Made by a program: the position numbers and the translations under genes
Notes under the pieces: generated by a model
The model's input: the letters and a program-made list of their open reading frames with translations, nothing else
Database searches by the model: none
Told to the model about the DNA's origin: nothing
NCBI GenBank assembly: GCA_902801325.1
Contig: CADCHQ010000012.1
Location: 62,001-126,000, forward strand
Direction: 5' to 3'
DNA: 64,000 nt
Origin: an uncultured Bacteroidales bacterium
Lineage (GTDB): Bacteria; Bacteroidota; Bacteroidia; Bacteroidales; Bacteroidaceae
Part shown: one piece after another, positions 38,659-46,980 of the stretch
Position numbering within the stretch: the stretch's first letter is position 1
Layout of the letters: the number at the start of each line of letters is the position of its first letter

Positions 38659-39231
38659 ATGTCAAGAATTGGAAAAATGCCTATTACTATTCCCGCAGGC
38701 GTAACCGTAAGTGTCAGTGATGATAACGTGGTTACCGTGAAGGGTAAGGAAGGAGAAATGAGTCAGGCTGTTCATCCCTCTATCAAGTTGCAAATCTCCG
38801 ATGGTACTATCGATATGGTTATCGACGAGGCAGAGGAGACAGCAGAGGCTAAGCAGAAGCAAGCCTATCATGGCCTTTATCGTTCGCTTATCAACAATAT
38901 GGTTGTTGGCGTATCACAGGGCTATGAGAAGAAGATGGAACTCGTTGGTGTAGGTTACCGCGTTTCCAACCAGGGCAATCTGGTGGAGTTCTCGCTGGGT
39001 TACACCCACAGCATTTTTATCCAGCTTCCTGCTGAGATTAAGGTTGAAACAAAGTCAGAGAGAAACCAGAACCCCCTGATCATCCTGCGTTCTTGCGACA
39101 AGCAATTGCTGGGTCAGGTGTGTGCAAAAATTCGTTCTTTCCGTAAGCCTGAACCTTACAAGGGTAAGGGTATCTTGTTCGTTGGCGAACAGATTCGCAG
39201 AAAGTCTGGTAAGTCAGCTGGTGCTAAGTAA
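38659..39231 (+). CDS. rplF: 50S ribosomal protein L6
   Basis: 190 residues (MSRIGKMPITIPAGVTVSVS; PEPYKGKGILFVGEQIRRKS). Two related alpha/beta domains near the factor-binding site. Confidence 0.99.
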   Translation: MSRIGKMPITIPAGVTVSVSDDNVVTVKGKEGEMSQAVHPSIKLQISDGTIDMVIDEAEETAEAKQKQAYHGLYRSLINNMVVGVSQGYEKKMELVGVGYRVSNQGNLVEFSLGYTHSIFIQLPAEIKVETKSERNQNPLIILRSCDKQLLGQVCAKIRSFRKPEPYKGKGILFVGEQIRRKSGKSAGAK

Positions 39232-39249
39232 CTTTAAAACTGTAAGATC

Positions 39250-39591
39250 ATGACAACTAAAATAGAAAGACGAATTAAGATTAAGTACAGAGTTCGTAAT
39301 AAGATTTCTGGTACTGCTGAGCGTCCCCGCATGTCGGTGTTCCGCAGCAACAAGCAGATATATGTACAGATTATTAATGACGTAACCGGCACCACTCTGG
39401 TATCGGCTTCATCCCTTGGCATGGAAGCATGTCCCAAGAAGGAGCAGGCCGCTAAGGTTGGTGAGTTGGCAGCAAAGAAGGCTCTTGAGGCTGGAATCAC
39501 GGCTGTTGTCTTCGACCGTAACGGATATCTGTACCATGGTCGTGTGAAGGAAGTAGCTGACGCTGCACGTAACGGTGGACTTAAATTCTAA
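39250..39591 (+). CDS. rplR: 50S ribosomal protein L18
   Basis: 113 residues; binds 5S rRNA with L5. Ends directly before rpsE (no gap). Confidence 0.98.
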   Translation: MTTKIERRIKIKYRVRNKISGTAERPRMSVFRSNKQIYVQIINDVTGTTLVSASSLGMEACPKKEQAAKVGELAAKKALEAGITAVVFDRNGYLYHGRVKEVADAARNGGLKF

Positions 39592-40110
39592 ATGATTATG
39601 GCACTGAATAAAGTTAAAATCAATAGCGATATCGAATTAAAGGACAGATTGGTAGCTATCAATCGTGTTACGAAAGTGACAAAGGGTGGTCGCACCTTCA
39701 CCTTCAGCGCAATCGTTGTCGTTGGTAACGAGAACGGTATCATCGGTTGGGGTCTGGGTAAGGCCGGCGAAGTCACTGCAGCCATTGCCAAGGGCGTTGA
39801 GGCCGCAAAGAAGAATTTGGTACGTGTGCCCGTAGTTAAGGGAACTGTTCCCCATGAGGCTGCAGCACATTTCGGTGGTGCCGAGGTGCTGATTATGCCC
39901 GCTTCTCCTGGTACAGGAGTCGTTGCCGGTGGTGCTATGCGTGCCGTATTGGACAGCGTTGGCGTTAAGGACGTGCTCGCTAAGTCTAAGGGTTCTTCTA
40001 ACCCTCACAACCTTGTGAAGGCAACTATTGCCGCTCTGTCAGAGATGCGTGATGCTAAGACTGTAGCCGCTCAGCGTGGTGTAAGTATGGACAAAGTATT
40101 TAGAGGCTAA
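39592..40110 (+). CDS. rpsE: 30S ribosomal protein S5
   Basis: 172 residues from the first ATG ([11 protein letters not shown]); the second ATG at 39598 is an equally plausible start. [19 protein letters not shown] and the [12 protein letters not shown] segment identify S5. Confidence 0.98.
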   Translation: MIMALNKVKINSDIELKDRLVAINRVTKVTKGGRTFTFSAIVVVGNENGIIGWGLGKAGEVTAAIAKGVEAAKKNLVRVPVVKGTVPHEAAAHFGGAEVLIMPASPGTGVVAGGAMRAVLDSVGVKDVLAKSKGSSNPHNLVKATIAALSEMRDAKTVAAQRGVSMDKVFRG

Positions 40111-40112
40111 AT

Positions 40113-40120
40113 AAGGAGGT
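40113..40120 (+). promoter_or_regulatory. Strong Shine-Dalgarno AAGGAGGT before rpmD
   Basis: A full anti-SD complement 6 nt before the ATG at 40127, rare in this phylum and in this window. Confidence 0.8.
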
Positions 40121-40126
40121 ATAACC

Positions 40127-40303
40127 ATGGCAACTATCAAAGTTAAGCAAGTTAGAAGTCGTATTCATTGCCCCAAGTACCAGAAGGCCACTCTCGACAC
40201 TCTGGGTTTGCGCAAGATGAATCACGTCGTTGAGATTGAGGACAATGCCTCCAATCGTGGTCTGATTCAGACAGTACATCACTTGGTAAAGGTAATTGAC
40301 TAA
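40127..40303 (+). CDS. rpmD: 50S ribosomal protein L30
   Basis: 58 residues, read directly from the DNA: starts MATIKVKQVRSRIHCPKYQK and ends QTVHHLVKVID. It lies between rpsE and rplO as expected and has an exceptional Shine-Dalgarno site 6 nt upstream. Confidence 0.97.
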   Translation: MATIKVKQVRSRIHCPKYQKATLDTLGLRKMNHVVEIEDNASNRGLIQTVHHLVKVID

Positions 40304-40335
40304 GTAAAACTATCAACAAGTTAATTCGATAAGAT

Positions 40336-40779
40336 ATGAAATTACATAATTTGAAACCTGCAGAAGGTTCTACTCACTCTCGTCGTCGTATTGGTCGTGG
40401 TCCAGGCTCTGGTCTGGGTGGCACGTCAACTCGCGGTCACAAGGGTGCCAAGGCCCGTTCTGGTTATAAGAGAAAGATTGGTTTCGAGGGTGGTCAGATG
40501 CCTTTGCAGCGTCGTCTGCCTAAGTTCGGTTTCAAGAACATCAATCGTGTAGAATATCAGGCTGTAAGCCTTGCCAAGCTTCAGACTTTGGCAGATAAGG
40601 GTATCACAACCATTGGTATTGCTGAGTTGAAGGCCAATCGTGTAATCAAGGGTGATGTCCTGGTTAAGATTTTGGCAAACGGTGCGCTGACTGCTAAGGT
40701 CGACGTAACAGCACATGCCTTCTCTGCAGCAGCAGAAGCAGCCATCCAGAATGCTGGTGGTACGGTAACTAAATTGTAA
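40336..40779 (+). CDS. rplO: 50S ribosomal protein L15
   Basis: 147 residues, Gly/Arg-rich N-terminus (GSTHSRRRIGRGPGSGLGGT) and the conserved C-terminal helix. secY follows after 14 nt. Confidence 0.99.
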   Translation: MKLHNLKPAEGSTHSRRRIGRGPGSGLGGTSTRGHKGAKARSGYKRKIGFEGGQMPLQRRLPKFGFKNINRVEYQAVSLAKLQTLADKGITTIGIAELKANRVIKGDVLVKILANGALTAKVDVTAHAFSAAAEAAIQNAGGTVTKL

Positions 40780-40793
40780 TAACAGCGTAGATT

Positions 40794-42140
40794 ATGAAGT
40801 TTGTAAAGACAATAAAGAACATATGGGCAATCGAGGATTTGCGTTCTAAGCTTCTCGTCACCCTTGGTTTTGCCGCAATTTATCGTTTCGGCTCGTTCGT
40901 AGTGCTTCCTGGCATCAATCCCGAACGCCTGACCGCTTTGCGTGAGCAGACCAATGAAGGCTTGATGTCTTTGTTGAATATGTTCTCTGGAGGTGCATTC
41001 TCCAACGCATCAATGTTTGCGCTGGGAATCATGCCCTACATTTCAGCTTCTATCGTTATTCAGTTGTTAGCCGTCGTTGTTCCCTATTTCCAGAAAATGC
41101 AGCGTGAAGGCGAGAGTGGACGTCGTAAGATCAACCAGTACACTCGTTATCTTACCATCTTCATTCTCCTCTTCCAGGGTCCGTTCTATCTGATGAACCT
41201 GCAGCATCAGGCTGCTGGTGCGCTGAACCCCAACATCAGTTGGACAGCGTTCATGATAACCTCTACCATCATTCTGGCAGCAGGTAGCATGTTCATCCTG
41301 TGGCTTGGTGAGCGCATCACCGACAAGGGCATTGGCAATGGTGTATCCATCATCATTATGTTGGGTATCATTGCTCGCCTGCCTCAGGCCTTTATTCAGG
41401 AACTGGTATCCCGCTTCACTGCACTTTCAGGTGGTGGTCTCATCATGTTCCTCATAGAGCTGATCATTTTGTTTGCTGCCATCCTTGCAGCTATCATGCT
41501 GGTTCAGGGTACACGTAAGGTGCCCGTACAGTATGCTCAGCGCATGGTACGTGGTCAGCAGGTAGGTGGTGCACGTCAGTACATCCCTCTGAAGCTGTTT
41601 GCCGCAAACGTAATGCCCATCATCTTCGCACAGGCCATTATGTTCATCCCCTCCACGCTGATTGGTTTCATCGCCGAGGGTAGTGGCTTCTGGACTCGTG
41701 TGGCTATGGTCATGTCGGATTACACCAGCTGGCAGTACAACGTTGTATTTGCTTTCCTAATCATTGCATTTACATTCTTGTACACTGCCATCACAATGAA
41801 TCCCCAGCAGATGGCCGAGGACATCAAGCGTAACAATGGCTTTATCCCAGGCATCCGTCCTGGAAAGGCTACAGCTGAATATCTGGATGAGATAATGACC
41901 CGCATCACAATCCCCGGATCTGTGTTCCTCGCTTTCATCGCATGTATGCCCGCTTTCGCAGGCCTGCTTGATGTGAAGCCCGAGTTCGCACACTTCTTCG
42001 GTGGAACGTCGCTCCTGATTCTTGTAGGTGTTGTCCTCGACACCCTGCAGCAAATCGAGAGCCACCTGTTGATGAGACATTACGACGGCCTGCTGAGTTC
42101 TGGTAGAATTCACGGGCGTAGCGGAGTATCTGCCTACTAA
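40794..42140 (+). CDS. secY: Protein translocase subunit SecY
   Basis: 448 residues with ten predicted transmembrane helices. FGSFVVLPGINPERL, GIMPYISASIVIQLL and the plug/lateral-gate region are recognisable, as is the C-terminal cytosolic MRHYDGLLSSGRIHGR. SecY is the channel for Sec export and membrane insertion; the many signal-peptide proteins in this window depend on it. Confidence 0.99.
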   Translation: MKFVKTIKNIWAIEDLRSKLLVTLGFAAIYRFGSFVVLPGINPERLTALREQTNEGLMSLLNMFSGGAFSNASMFALGIMPYISASIVIQLLAVVVPYFQKMQREGESGRRKINQYTRYLTIFILLFQGPFYLMNLQHQAAGALNPNISWTAFMITSTIILAAGSMFILWLGERITDKGIGNGVSIIIMLGIIARLPQAFIQELVSRFTALSGGGLIMFLIELIILFAAILAAIMLVQGTRKVPVQYAQRMVRGQQVGGARQYIPLKLFAANVMPIIFAQAIMFIPSTLIGFIAEGSGFWTRVAMVMSDYTSWQYNVVFAFLIIAFTFLYTAITMNPQQMAEDIKRNNGFIPGIRPGKATAEYLDEIMTRITIPGSVFLAFIACMPAFAGLLDVKPEFAHFFGGTSLLILVGVVLDTLQQIESHLLMRHYDGLLSSGRIHGRSGVSAY

Positions 42141-42149
42141 GGGGTATCT

Positions 42150-42941
42150 ATGAAGATATTTCTAAAGACAGAGGAAGAGATAGAATTGATGAGAGCGGCC
42201 AATCTCATGGTTGGTTCTACGCTCGCAGAGATAGGAAAGGCGATAAAGCCTGGGGTGACGACTCGTCAGCTCGACAAAATCGCCGAAACGTACATAAGAG
42301 ACAATGGAGCGGTTCCCACTTTCAAGGGATTTCCGAATCCATGCGGTGGTGAAGCGTTTCCTGCGTCGATATGTACATCCGTAAATGATGAGGTCGTACA
42401 CGGTCTGCCCAACGACCGTCCCCTTCAAGAGGGTGACATCGTATCTGTCGACTGTGGAGTCCTACTGAATGGATGGAATGGTGACTCCTGCTACACGTTC
42501 AGTGTAGGTGAGATCTCGGAGGAGGTCGCGCAGTTGCTCAAGACAACCAAGGAAGCTCTTTACCGTGGTATTGAGATGGCCTTGCCGGGCAGGCGTTTAG
42601 GAGATATCGGTAATGCTGTACAGGAGCATTGTGAAGCCCAGGGCTTCGGCGTCGTACGCGAGTTCGTCGGGCACGGCATAGGGCAGAAGATGCATGAGGA
42701 CCCACCCGTTCCCAACTATGGTCGTCCGGGCAATGGTCCACAAATCAAGAGTGGCATGTGCATAGCCATCGAGCCCATGATAACGATGGGTAGCCCCAAG
42801 ATATATCTCTCGGACGACCGATGGACAGTACGCACTCGCGATGGCAAGCCTGCAGCCCACTTCGAGCACACCATAGCGATACATCAGGGTAGAGTAGACA
42901 TTCTCTCCTCTTTCAAGGAAATAGAAAATAACGAAAAGTAA
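42150..42941 (+). CDS. map: Methionine aminopeptidase, type I
   Basis: 263 residues. The five metal ligands are visible: two Asp in VDCGVLLNGWNGDSCYTF, His in EFVGHGIGQKMHED, Glu in AIEPMITMGS and Glu in HFEHTIAI. It removes the initiator methionine from new proteins. It lies 9 nt after secY and 17 nt before infA. Confidence 0.98.
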   Translation: MKIFLKTEEEIELMRAANLMVGSTLAEIGKAIKPGVTTRQLDKIAETYIRDNGAVPTFKGFPNPCGGEAFPASICTSVNDEVVHGLPNDRPLQEGDIVSVDCGVLLNGWNGDSCYTFSVGEISEEVAQLLKTTKEALYRGIEMALPGRRLGDIGNAVQEHCEAQGFGVVREFVGHGIGQKMHEDPPVPNYGRPGNGPQIKSGMCIAIEPMITMGSPKIYLSDDRWTVRTRDGKPAAHFEHTIAIHQGRVDILSSFKEIENNEK

Positions 42942-42958
42942 AAAACACATAGAACACC

Positions 42959-43177
42959 ATGGCAAAACAGTCCGCAATAGAACAAGATGGAGTGATCGTG
43001 GAATCTCTCTCTAACGCCATGTTCCACGTTGAGTTGGAAAATGGTCATGAGATTACTGCCCACATATCGGGCAAGATGCGTATGCACTACATTAAAATTC
43101 TACCAGGCGATAAGGTAAAAGTAGAAATGAGCCCGTATGACCTGTCGAAGGGCCGCATAGTATTCAGATACAAATAA
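42959..43177 (+). CDS. infA: Translation initiation factor IF-1
   Basis: 72 residues, OB-fold ([40 protein letters not shown]). The order map-infA-rpmJ is standard. Confidence 0.98.
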   Translation: MAKQSAIEQDGVIVESLSNAMFHVELENGHEITAHISGKMRMHYIKILPGDKVKVEMSPYDLSKGRIVFRYK

Positions 43178-43187
43178 CAACAACAAT

Positions 43188-43304
43188 ATGAAAACAAGAG
43201 CTTCTATAAAGAAACGTACTCCAGAGTGCAAGATTGTCCGTCGCAAGGGACGTCTGTATGTGATTAACAAGAAGAACCCTAAGTTCAAGATGCGTCAGGG
43301 TTAG
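43188..43304 (+). CDS. rpmJ: 50S ribosomal protein L36, zinc-free form
   Basis: 38 residues, read directly from the DNA: starts [20 protein letters not shown] and ends [10 protein letters not shown]. Only one cysteine (Cys14) remains of the usual CxxC...C...H zinc site, so this is a zinc-independent L36. Confidence 0.96.
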   Translation: MKTRASIKKRTPECKIVRRKGRLYVINKKNPKFKMRQG

Positions 43305-43332
43305 TAACATTGCAAGAAAAGTTAAGTAATAT

Positions 43333-43713
43333 ATGGCAATAAGAATTGTTGGTGTAGATTTGCCTCAGAACAAGAGAGGTGAAATCGCTTTGACCTATGT
43401 TTATGGAATAGGTCGTAGTAGCTCGGCCAAGATATTGGACAAGGCTGGAGTTAATCGTGACAAGAAGGTAGTAGACTGGACCGACGACGAGGCTGCCAAG
43501 ATTCGTGAAATCATTGGTGCTGAGTACAAGGTCGAGGGAGACCTCCGCAGTGAAATCGCCATGAACATCAAGCGTCTGATGGACATTGGTTGCTATCGTG
43601 GTGTACGTCACCGTAATGGTCTGCCCGTTCGTGGTCAGAGCACAAAGAACAATGCTCGTACACGTAAGGGTAAGAAGAAGACCGTTGCAAACAAGAAGAA
43701 GGCCACGAAGTAA
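43333..43713 (+). CDS. rpsM: 30S ribosomal protein S13
   Basis: 126 residues ([35 protein letters not shown]) with a basic C-terminal tail. First gene of the alpha operon set. Confidence 0.99.
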   Translation: MAIRIVGVDLPQNKRGEIALTYVYGIGRSSSAKILDKAGVNRDKKVVDWTDDEAAKIREIIGAEYKVEGDLRSEIAMNIKRLMDIGCYRGVRHRNGLPVRGQSTKNNARTRKGKKKTVANKKKATK

Positions 43714-43717
43714 TGCT

Positions 43718-43750
43718 AAATTGAAATTGTAATCGTCAAATCGTAATATT
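43718..43750. repeat. AT-rich dispersed repeat between rpsM and rpsK
   Basis: AAATTGAAATTGTAATCGTC then AAATCGTAATATT. Same family as 23959, 31480 and 46660, here inside the ribosomal superoperon. Confidence 0.7.
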
Positions 43751-43755
43751 AAGAT

Positions 43756-44145
43756 ATGGCAAAGAAAACAGTCGCAGCTAAGAAGAGAGTCGTGAAGGTT
43801 GACGCAATGGGTCAGCTCCACGTACACAGCTCTTTCAACAACATTATTGTGTCTTTGGCCAACAGCGAGGGTCAGGTTATTTCCTGGTCAAGTGCTGGTA
43901 AGATGGGCTTCCGTGGTTCTAAGAAGAACACTCCCTATGCAGCCCAGATGGCCGCTCAGGATTGTGCAAAGGTTGCATATGACCTGGGTTTGAGAAAGGT
44001 AAAGGCCTATGTCAAGGGTCCCGGTAACGGACGTGAGTCAGCCATCCGCACTGTGCACGGCGCAGGCATCGAGGTTGTCGAGATCGTGGACGTTACTCCA
44101 CTGCCCCACAACGGCTGCCGTCCTCCCAAGAGAAGAAGAGTTTAA
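43756..44145 (+). CDS. rpsK: 30S ribosomal protein S11
   Basis: 129 residues ([53 protein letters not shown]). A 114-nt gap with a structured leader separates it from rpsD. Confidence 0.99.
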   Translation: MAKKTVAAKKRVVKVDAMGQLHVHSSFNNIIVSLANSEGQVISWSSAGKMGFRGSKKNTPYAAQMAAQDCAKVAYDLGLRKVKAYVKGPGNGRESAIRTVHGAGIEVVEIVDVTPLPHNGCRPPKRRRV

Positions 44146-44172
44146 TAACACACATCAGACACAATACAACTC

Positions 44173-44242
44173 CAGCGTCACTCAGGTCTTTTGGCTTACA
44201 TTTCCTTTCTGTAGCCGCGGCTGCTACCCTGAATGACTGCTG
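44173..44242 (+). promoter_or_regulatory. Structured leader before rpsD, candidate S4 autoregulatory RNA
   Basis: CAGCGTCACTCAGG (44173-44186) pairs with CCTGAATGACTGCTG (44228-44242): CAGC/GCTG, GTCA/TGAC and TCAGG/CCTGA, interrupted by one bulge and one C-A mismatch. It encloses GTAGCCGCGGCTGCTAC, which itself folds. The helix ends 17 nt before the rpsD ATG. S4 leaders have been described in several bacterial groups, including, as I recall, Bacteroidia; identity with that motif is inferred. Confidence 0.6.
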
Positions 44243-44259
44243 ATAAAAACAGTATAGTT

Positions 44260-44865
44260 ATGGCTAGATACACTGGACCAAAAACAAAAATCGCCCGCCG
44301 TTTTGGCGAGCCCATCTTTGGTGCTGACAAGGTACTTGCTAAGCGCAACTATCCTCCTGGTCAGCACGGTAATAACCGTCGCCGCAAGACATCGGAGTAT
44401 GGCATCATGCTTGCTGAGAAGCAGAAGGCCCGCTACACCTATGGCATACTCGAGAAGCAGTTCCGTAACATGTTCGACAAGGCAGCCCGCACCAGTGGCA
44501 TCACCGGTGAGATCCTGCTTCAGAACCTCGAGAGCCGTCTCGACAACATCGTCTTCCGTTTGGGCATTGCCCCCACACGCGCAGCAGCCCGTCAGCTCGT
44601 CAACCACCGTCACATCACCGTCGATGGCAAGGTTGTCGGCATTGCTAGCTACAGCGTAGCTCCCGGCCAGATAGTCGGTGTGCGTGAGCGCAGCAAGTCC
44701 TTCGAAGTCATTGCCGAATCTTTGGCTGGCTTCAACCACGCTAAGTATCCTTGGCTGGAGTGGGACGAGAACAGCATGTCGGGCAAGTACCTCCACAAGC
44801 CCGAGCGCGCTGACATCCCCGAGAACATTAAGGAGCAGTTGATCGTTGAGTTTTACTCTAAATAA
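44260..44865 (+). CDS. rpsD: 30S ribosomal protein S4
   Basis: 201 residues from [20 protein letters not shown]. An in-frame ATG at 44233 adds nine residues but lies inside the leader helix, so 44260 is preferred. The S4 RNA-binding domain ([36 protein letters not shown]) is clear. S4 starts 30S assembly. Confidence 0.98.
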   Translation: MARYTGPKTKIARRFGEPIFGADKVLAKRNYPPGQHGNNRRRKTSEYGIMLAEKQKARYTYGILEKQFRNMFDKAARTSGITGEILLQNLESRLDNIVFRLGIAPTRAAARQLVNHRHITVDGKVVGIASYSVAPGQIVGVRERSKSFEVIAESLAGFNHAKYPWLEWDENSMSGKYLHKPERADIPENIKEQLIVEFYSK

Positions 44866-44875
44866 TAGTTTCAAA

Positions 44876-45868
44876 ATGGCGATATTAGCATTTCAAAAAC
44901 CTGAAAAAGTTATAATGTTGGAAGCGGACGAACGCTACGGCAAGTTTGAGTTTCGTCCCCTCGAAGGTGGCTTTGGTACTACCGTAGGTAATGCTTTACG
45001 CCGAATACTTCTTTCCTCATTAGACGGATTCGCAATCAACACCGTTTCTATCGGCGGTGTCGAGCACGAGTTTGCCACCGTTCCCGGTGTGAAGGAAGAT
45101 GTAACCAACATCATACTGAATCTGAAACAAGTAAGATTCAAGAGAACAGTAGAAGAATTCGAGAACGAGAAAATTAATGTCACCGTCGAGAAGACCACTG
45201 AGCTTAAGGCTGGCGACTTTAATAAGTACCTGACTGGATTTGAAGTGTTAAACCCGGAGTTGGTTATTTGCCATTTGGACCCCAAGGCCACGATGCAGAT
45301 TCAAATATCCGTCAACAAGGGCCGTGGCTACGTGCCTGCTGATGAGAACCGCGAATACTGCACCGATGTCAATGTCATTCCCATCGACTCTATCTACACC
45401 CCCATCCGTAACGTGAAGTATGCCGTCGAGAACTATCGTGTCGAGCAGAAGACCGACTACGAGAAGCTCGTGCTGGAAATCACCACGGACGGTAGCATCC
45501 ATCCGAAGGATGCACTGAAGGAGGCTGCTAAGATACTCATCTATCACTTCATGCTCTTCTCCGACGAGAAGATTACGCTGGAGAACACAGATGTGGATGG
45601 CAATGAAGAGTTCGACGAGGAAATTCTTCACATGCGTCAGCTTCTGAAGACCAAGCTCACCGATATGGATCTCAGCGTGCGCGCTCTCAACTGCCTCAAG
45701 GCCGCCAATGTCGATACACTCGGCGACCTCGTACAGTTCCAGAAGACCGACCTCCTGAAGTTCCGCAACTTCGGTAAGAAGTCTCTCATGGAGCTTGACG
45801 ACATGTTCGAACGCCTCAACCTCTCCTTCGGGACCGACATCTCTAAGTATAAACTTGACAAAGATTAA
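44876..45868 (+). CDS. rpoA: DNA-directed RNA polymerase subunit alpha
   Basis: 330 residues from [20 protein letters not shown]; the upstream in-frame ATG (44846) overlaps rpsD. N-terminal dimerisation domain with [21 protein letters not shown]-terminal DNA-binding domain (about 250-320) with [20 protein letters not shown]. It is 10 nt after rpsD. Confidence 0.99.
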   Translation: MAILAFQKPEKVIMLEADERYGKFEFRPLEGGFGTTVGNALRRILLSSLDGFAINTVSIGGVEHEFATVPGVKEDVTNIILNLKQVRFKRTVEEFENEKINVTVEKTTELKAGDFNKYLTGFEVLNPELVICHLDPKATMQIQISVNKGRGYVPADENREYCTDVNVIPIDSIYTPIRNVKYAVENYRVEQKTDYEKLVLEITTDGSIHPKDALKEAAKILIYHFMLFSDEKITLENTDVDGNEEFDEEILHMRQLLKTKLTDMDLSVRALNCLKAANVDTLGDLVQFQKTDLLKFRNFGKKSLMELDDMFERLNLSFGTDISKYKLDKD

Positions 45869-45876
45869 TCACTACA

Positions 45877-46398
45877 ATGAGACATAATAAGAAATTCAAC
45901 CATCTTAGCCGTACCGCATCGCACCGCAGCGCGATGCTTGCCAACATGGCCATTTCGCTCATCATGCACAAGCGAATCAACACCACCGTTGCAAAGGCTA
46001 AGGCTCTGCGTAAGTACGTCGAGCCACTGATCAACCGCTCGAAGCAGGACACCACGGCCAATCGCCGTCTCGTGTTCAGCTACCTGCAGAACAAGTATGC
46101 CATCACCGAGCTCTTCCAGGTTATCTCTGAGAAGGTTGCCGACCGTCCCGGTGGCTACACCCGCATCATTAAGACTGGCTTCCGTCAGGGCGATGCAGCA
46201 GCAACCTGCTTCATCGAACTCGTTGACTTCGACGAGAACATGCTCAAGACTCAGAAGAAGACCCGTCGCACCCGTCGCTCTAAGAAGTCGACTGGCGCCG
46301 AGGCTCCTGTTGCTGAGCAGCCCGTTGCCGAGCAGCCTGCAGAAGCTCCCGTTGAGGCACCTGCCGAGGAAGCTCCTGCTGCCGAAACTGCAGAATAA
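45877..46398 (+). CDS. rplQ: 50S ribosomal protein L17 with acidic Ala/Pro-rich tail
   Basis: 173 residues: the L17 core ([39 protein letters not shown]) to about residue 125, then a basic stretch and an Ala/Pro/Glu/Val tail of about 35 residues ([20 protein letters not shown]). Such tails occur in Bacteroidota L17. Last gene of the superoperon. Confidence 0.98.
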   Translation: MRHNKKFNHLSRTASHRSAMLANMAISLIMHKRINTTVAKAKALRKYVEPLINRSKQDTTANRRLVFSYLQNKYAITELFQVISEKVADRPGGYTRIIKTGFRQGDAAATCFIELVDFDENMLKTQKKTRRTRRSKKSTGAEAPVAEQPVAEQPAEAPVEAPAEEAPAAETAE

Positions 46399-46425
46399 CA
46401 GTTACAATCATACTGCTATAAGGCC

Positions 46426-46466
46426 GAGTGCCGCATCCCTTCATTGGGGTGTGGCACTCTCTTTTT
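46426..46466 (+). terminator. Terminator of the ribosomal superoperon
   Basis: GAGTGCCGCATCCC (46426-46439) pairs with GGGGTGTGGCACTC (46446-46459) over 14 bp including two G-T pairs, followed by TCTTTTT. Confidence 0.93.
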
Positions 46467-46479
46467 GCCTCGCTCGTAA

Positions 46480-46605
46480 CCCCTAGGCCTTATTGCAGAA
46501 CCCCTAGGCCTTATTGCAGAACCCTTAGGCCTTATCGCAGACCCCCTAGGCCTTATCGCGGAAGCCCTAGGCCTTATTCCGGAAGCCCTAGGGCTTAGAG
46601 AGTAG
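46480..46605. repeat. 21-bp tandem array with CCTAGGCCTTA core
   Basis: CCTAGG (once CTTAGG) recurs at 46482, 46503, 46524, 46545, 46566 and 46587: six units, exact 21-bp period. The unit reads about CCTAGGCCTTATTGCAGAAC plus C, drifting to CCTAGGCCTTATTCCGGAAG at the end. It starts 14 nt after the superoperon terminator. A 9-bp inverted repeat (AGAGAGTAG at 46597, CTACTCTCT at 46626) closes it. The minus strand reads a heptad SAIRPRG repeat, considered a by-product. Confidence 0.85.
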
Positions 46606-46659
46606 GGCATAGGAGAGAGTTTTCACTACTCTCTTGCTCCTCTTCGTTACGCAAGGATC

Positions 46660-46695
46660 TTGACGATTTGACGATTTGACAATTTACAATTTTTA
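46660..46695. repeat. AT-rich dispersed repeat downstream of the 21-bp array
   Basis: TTGACGATTTGACGATTTGA then CAATTTACAATTTTTA. Same family as 23959 (in coding sequence), 31480 and 43718. Confidence 0.8.
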
Positions 46696-46735
46696 CTTAA
46701 GAGATGGCGAGCGGAGACTCTTTTTGGGGTTTTGC

Positions 46736-46899
46736 CCTACCTCTGAGGCTTCTTCGAAGTCTCTTAGGTAGGATGCACCTCGGAAATGCTAAATTTATAG
46801 CAACGTAGCTTCGCTACTCGACCTATCGGTCTTATGCATCCCAATAATCAAACAAAAAACATAAGACTACGTCTTTTTTTGATTTTTGGATGCTTTATG
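46736..46899. other. Structured intergenic region with long hairpins, function unknown
   Basis: CCTACCTCTGAGGCTTC (46736-46752) and GAAGTCTCTTAGGTAGG (46756-46772) form a 17-bp stem with two mismatches and one G-T pair around loop TTC. Downstream, GTAGC-TTC-GCTAC makes a small hairpin. CTTATGCATCCCAATAATC (from about 46831) is an imperfect inverted repeat of GATTTTTGGATGCTTTATG (46881-46899), with AAGAC-TAC-GTCTT and a T-run (46863-46880) at its centre. No gene is evident. It could be a small RNA, a terminator region or a miniature mobile element. Confidence 0.5.
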
Positions 46900-46910
46900 T
46901 CGCTCTAAAT

Positions 46911-46941
46911 TTTGCATTTCGCTCGGTTTTCACTACTTTTG
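46911..46941 (+). promoter_or_regulatory. Promoter of the Ig/dockerin-like protein gene
   Basis: TTTG (46911-46914), a 19-nt spacer and TACTTTTG (46934-46941), 39 nt before the ATG at 46981. An in-frame ATG at 46912 lies inside the promoter and is rejected. Confidence 0.75.
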
Positions 46942-46980
46942 TACCCGAATTGTGCAATTACTATTATAAAATTTAATATT

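Noticed and set aside
46416..46610. 64-residue minus-strand frame with SAIRPRG heptads
   Set aside because: It is the translation of the 21-bp array (21 is a multiple of 3); no start signal or homology.
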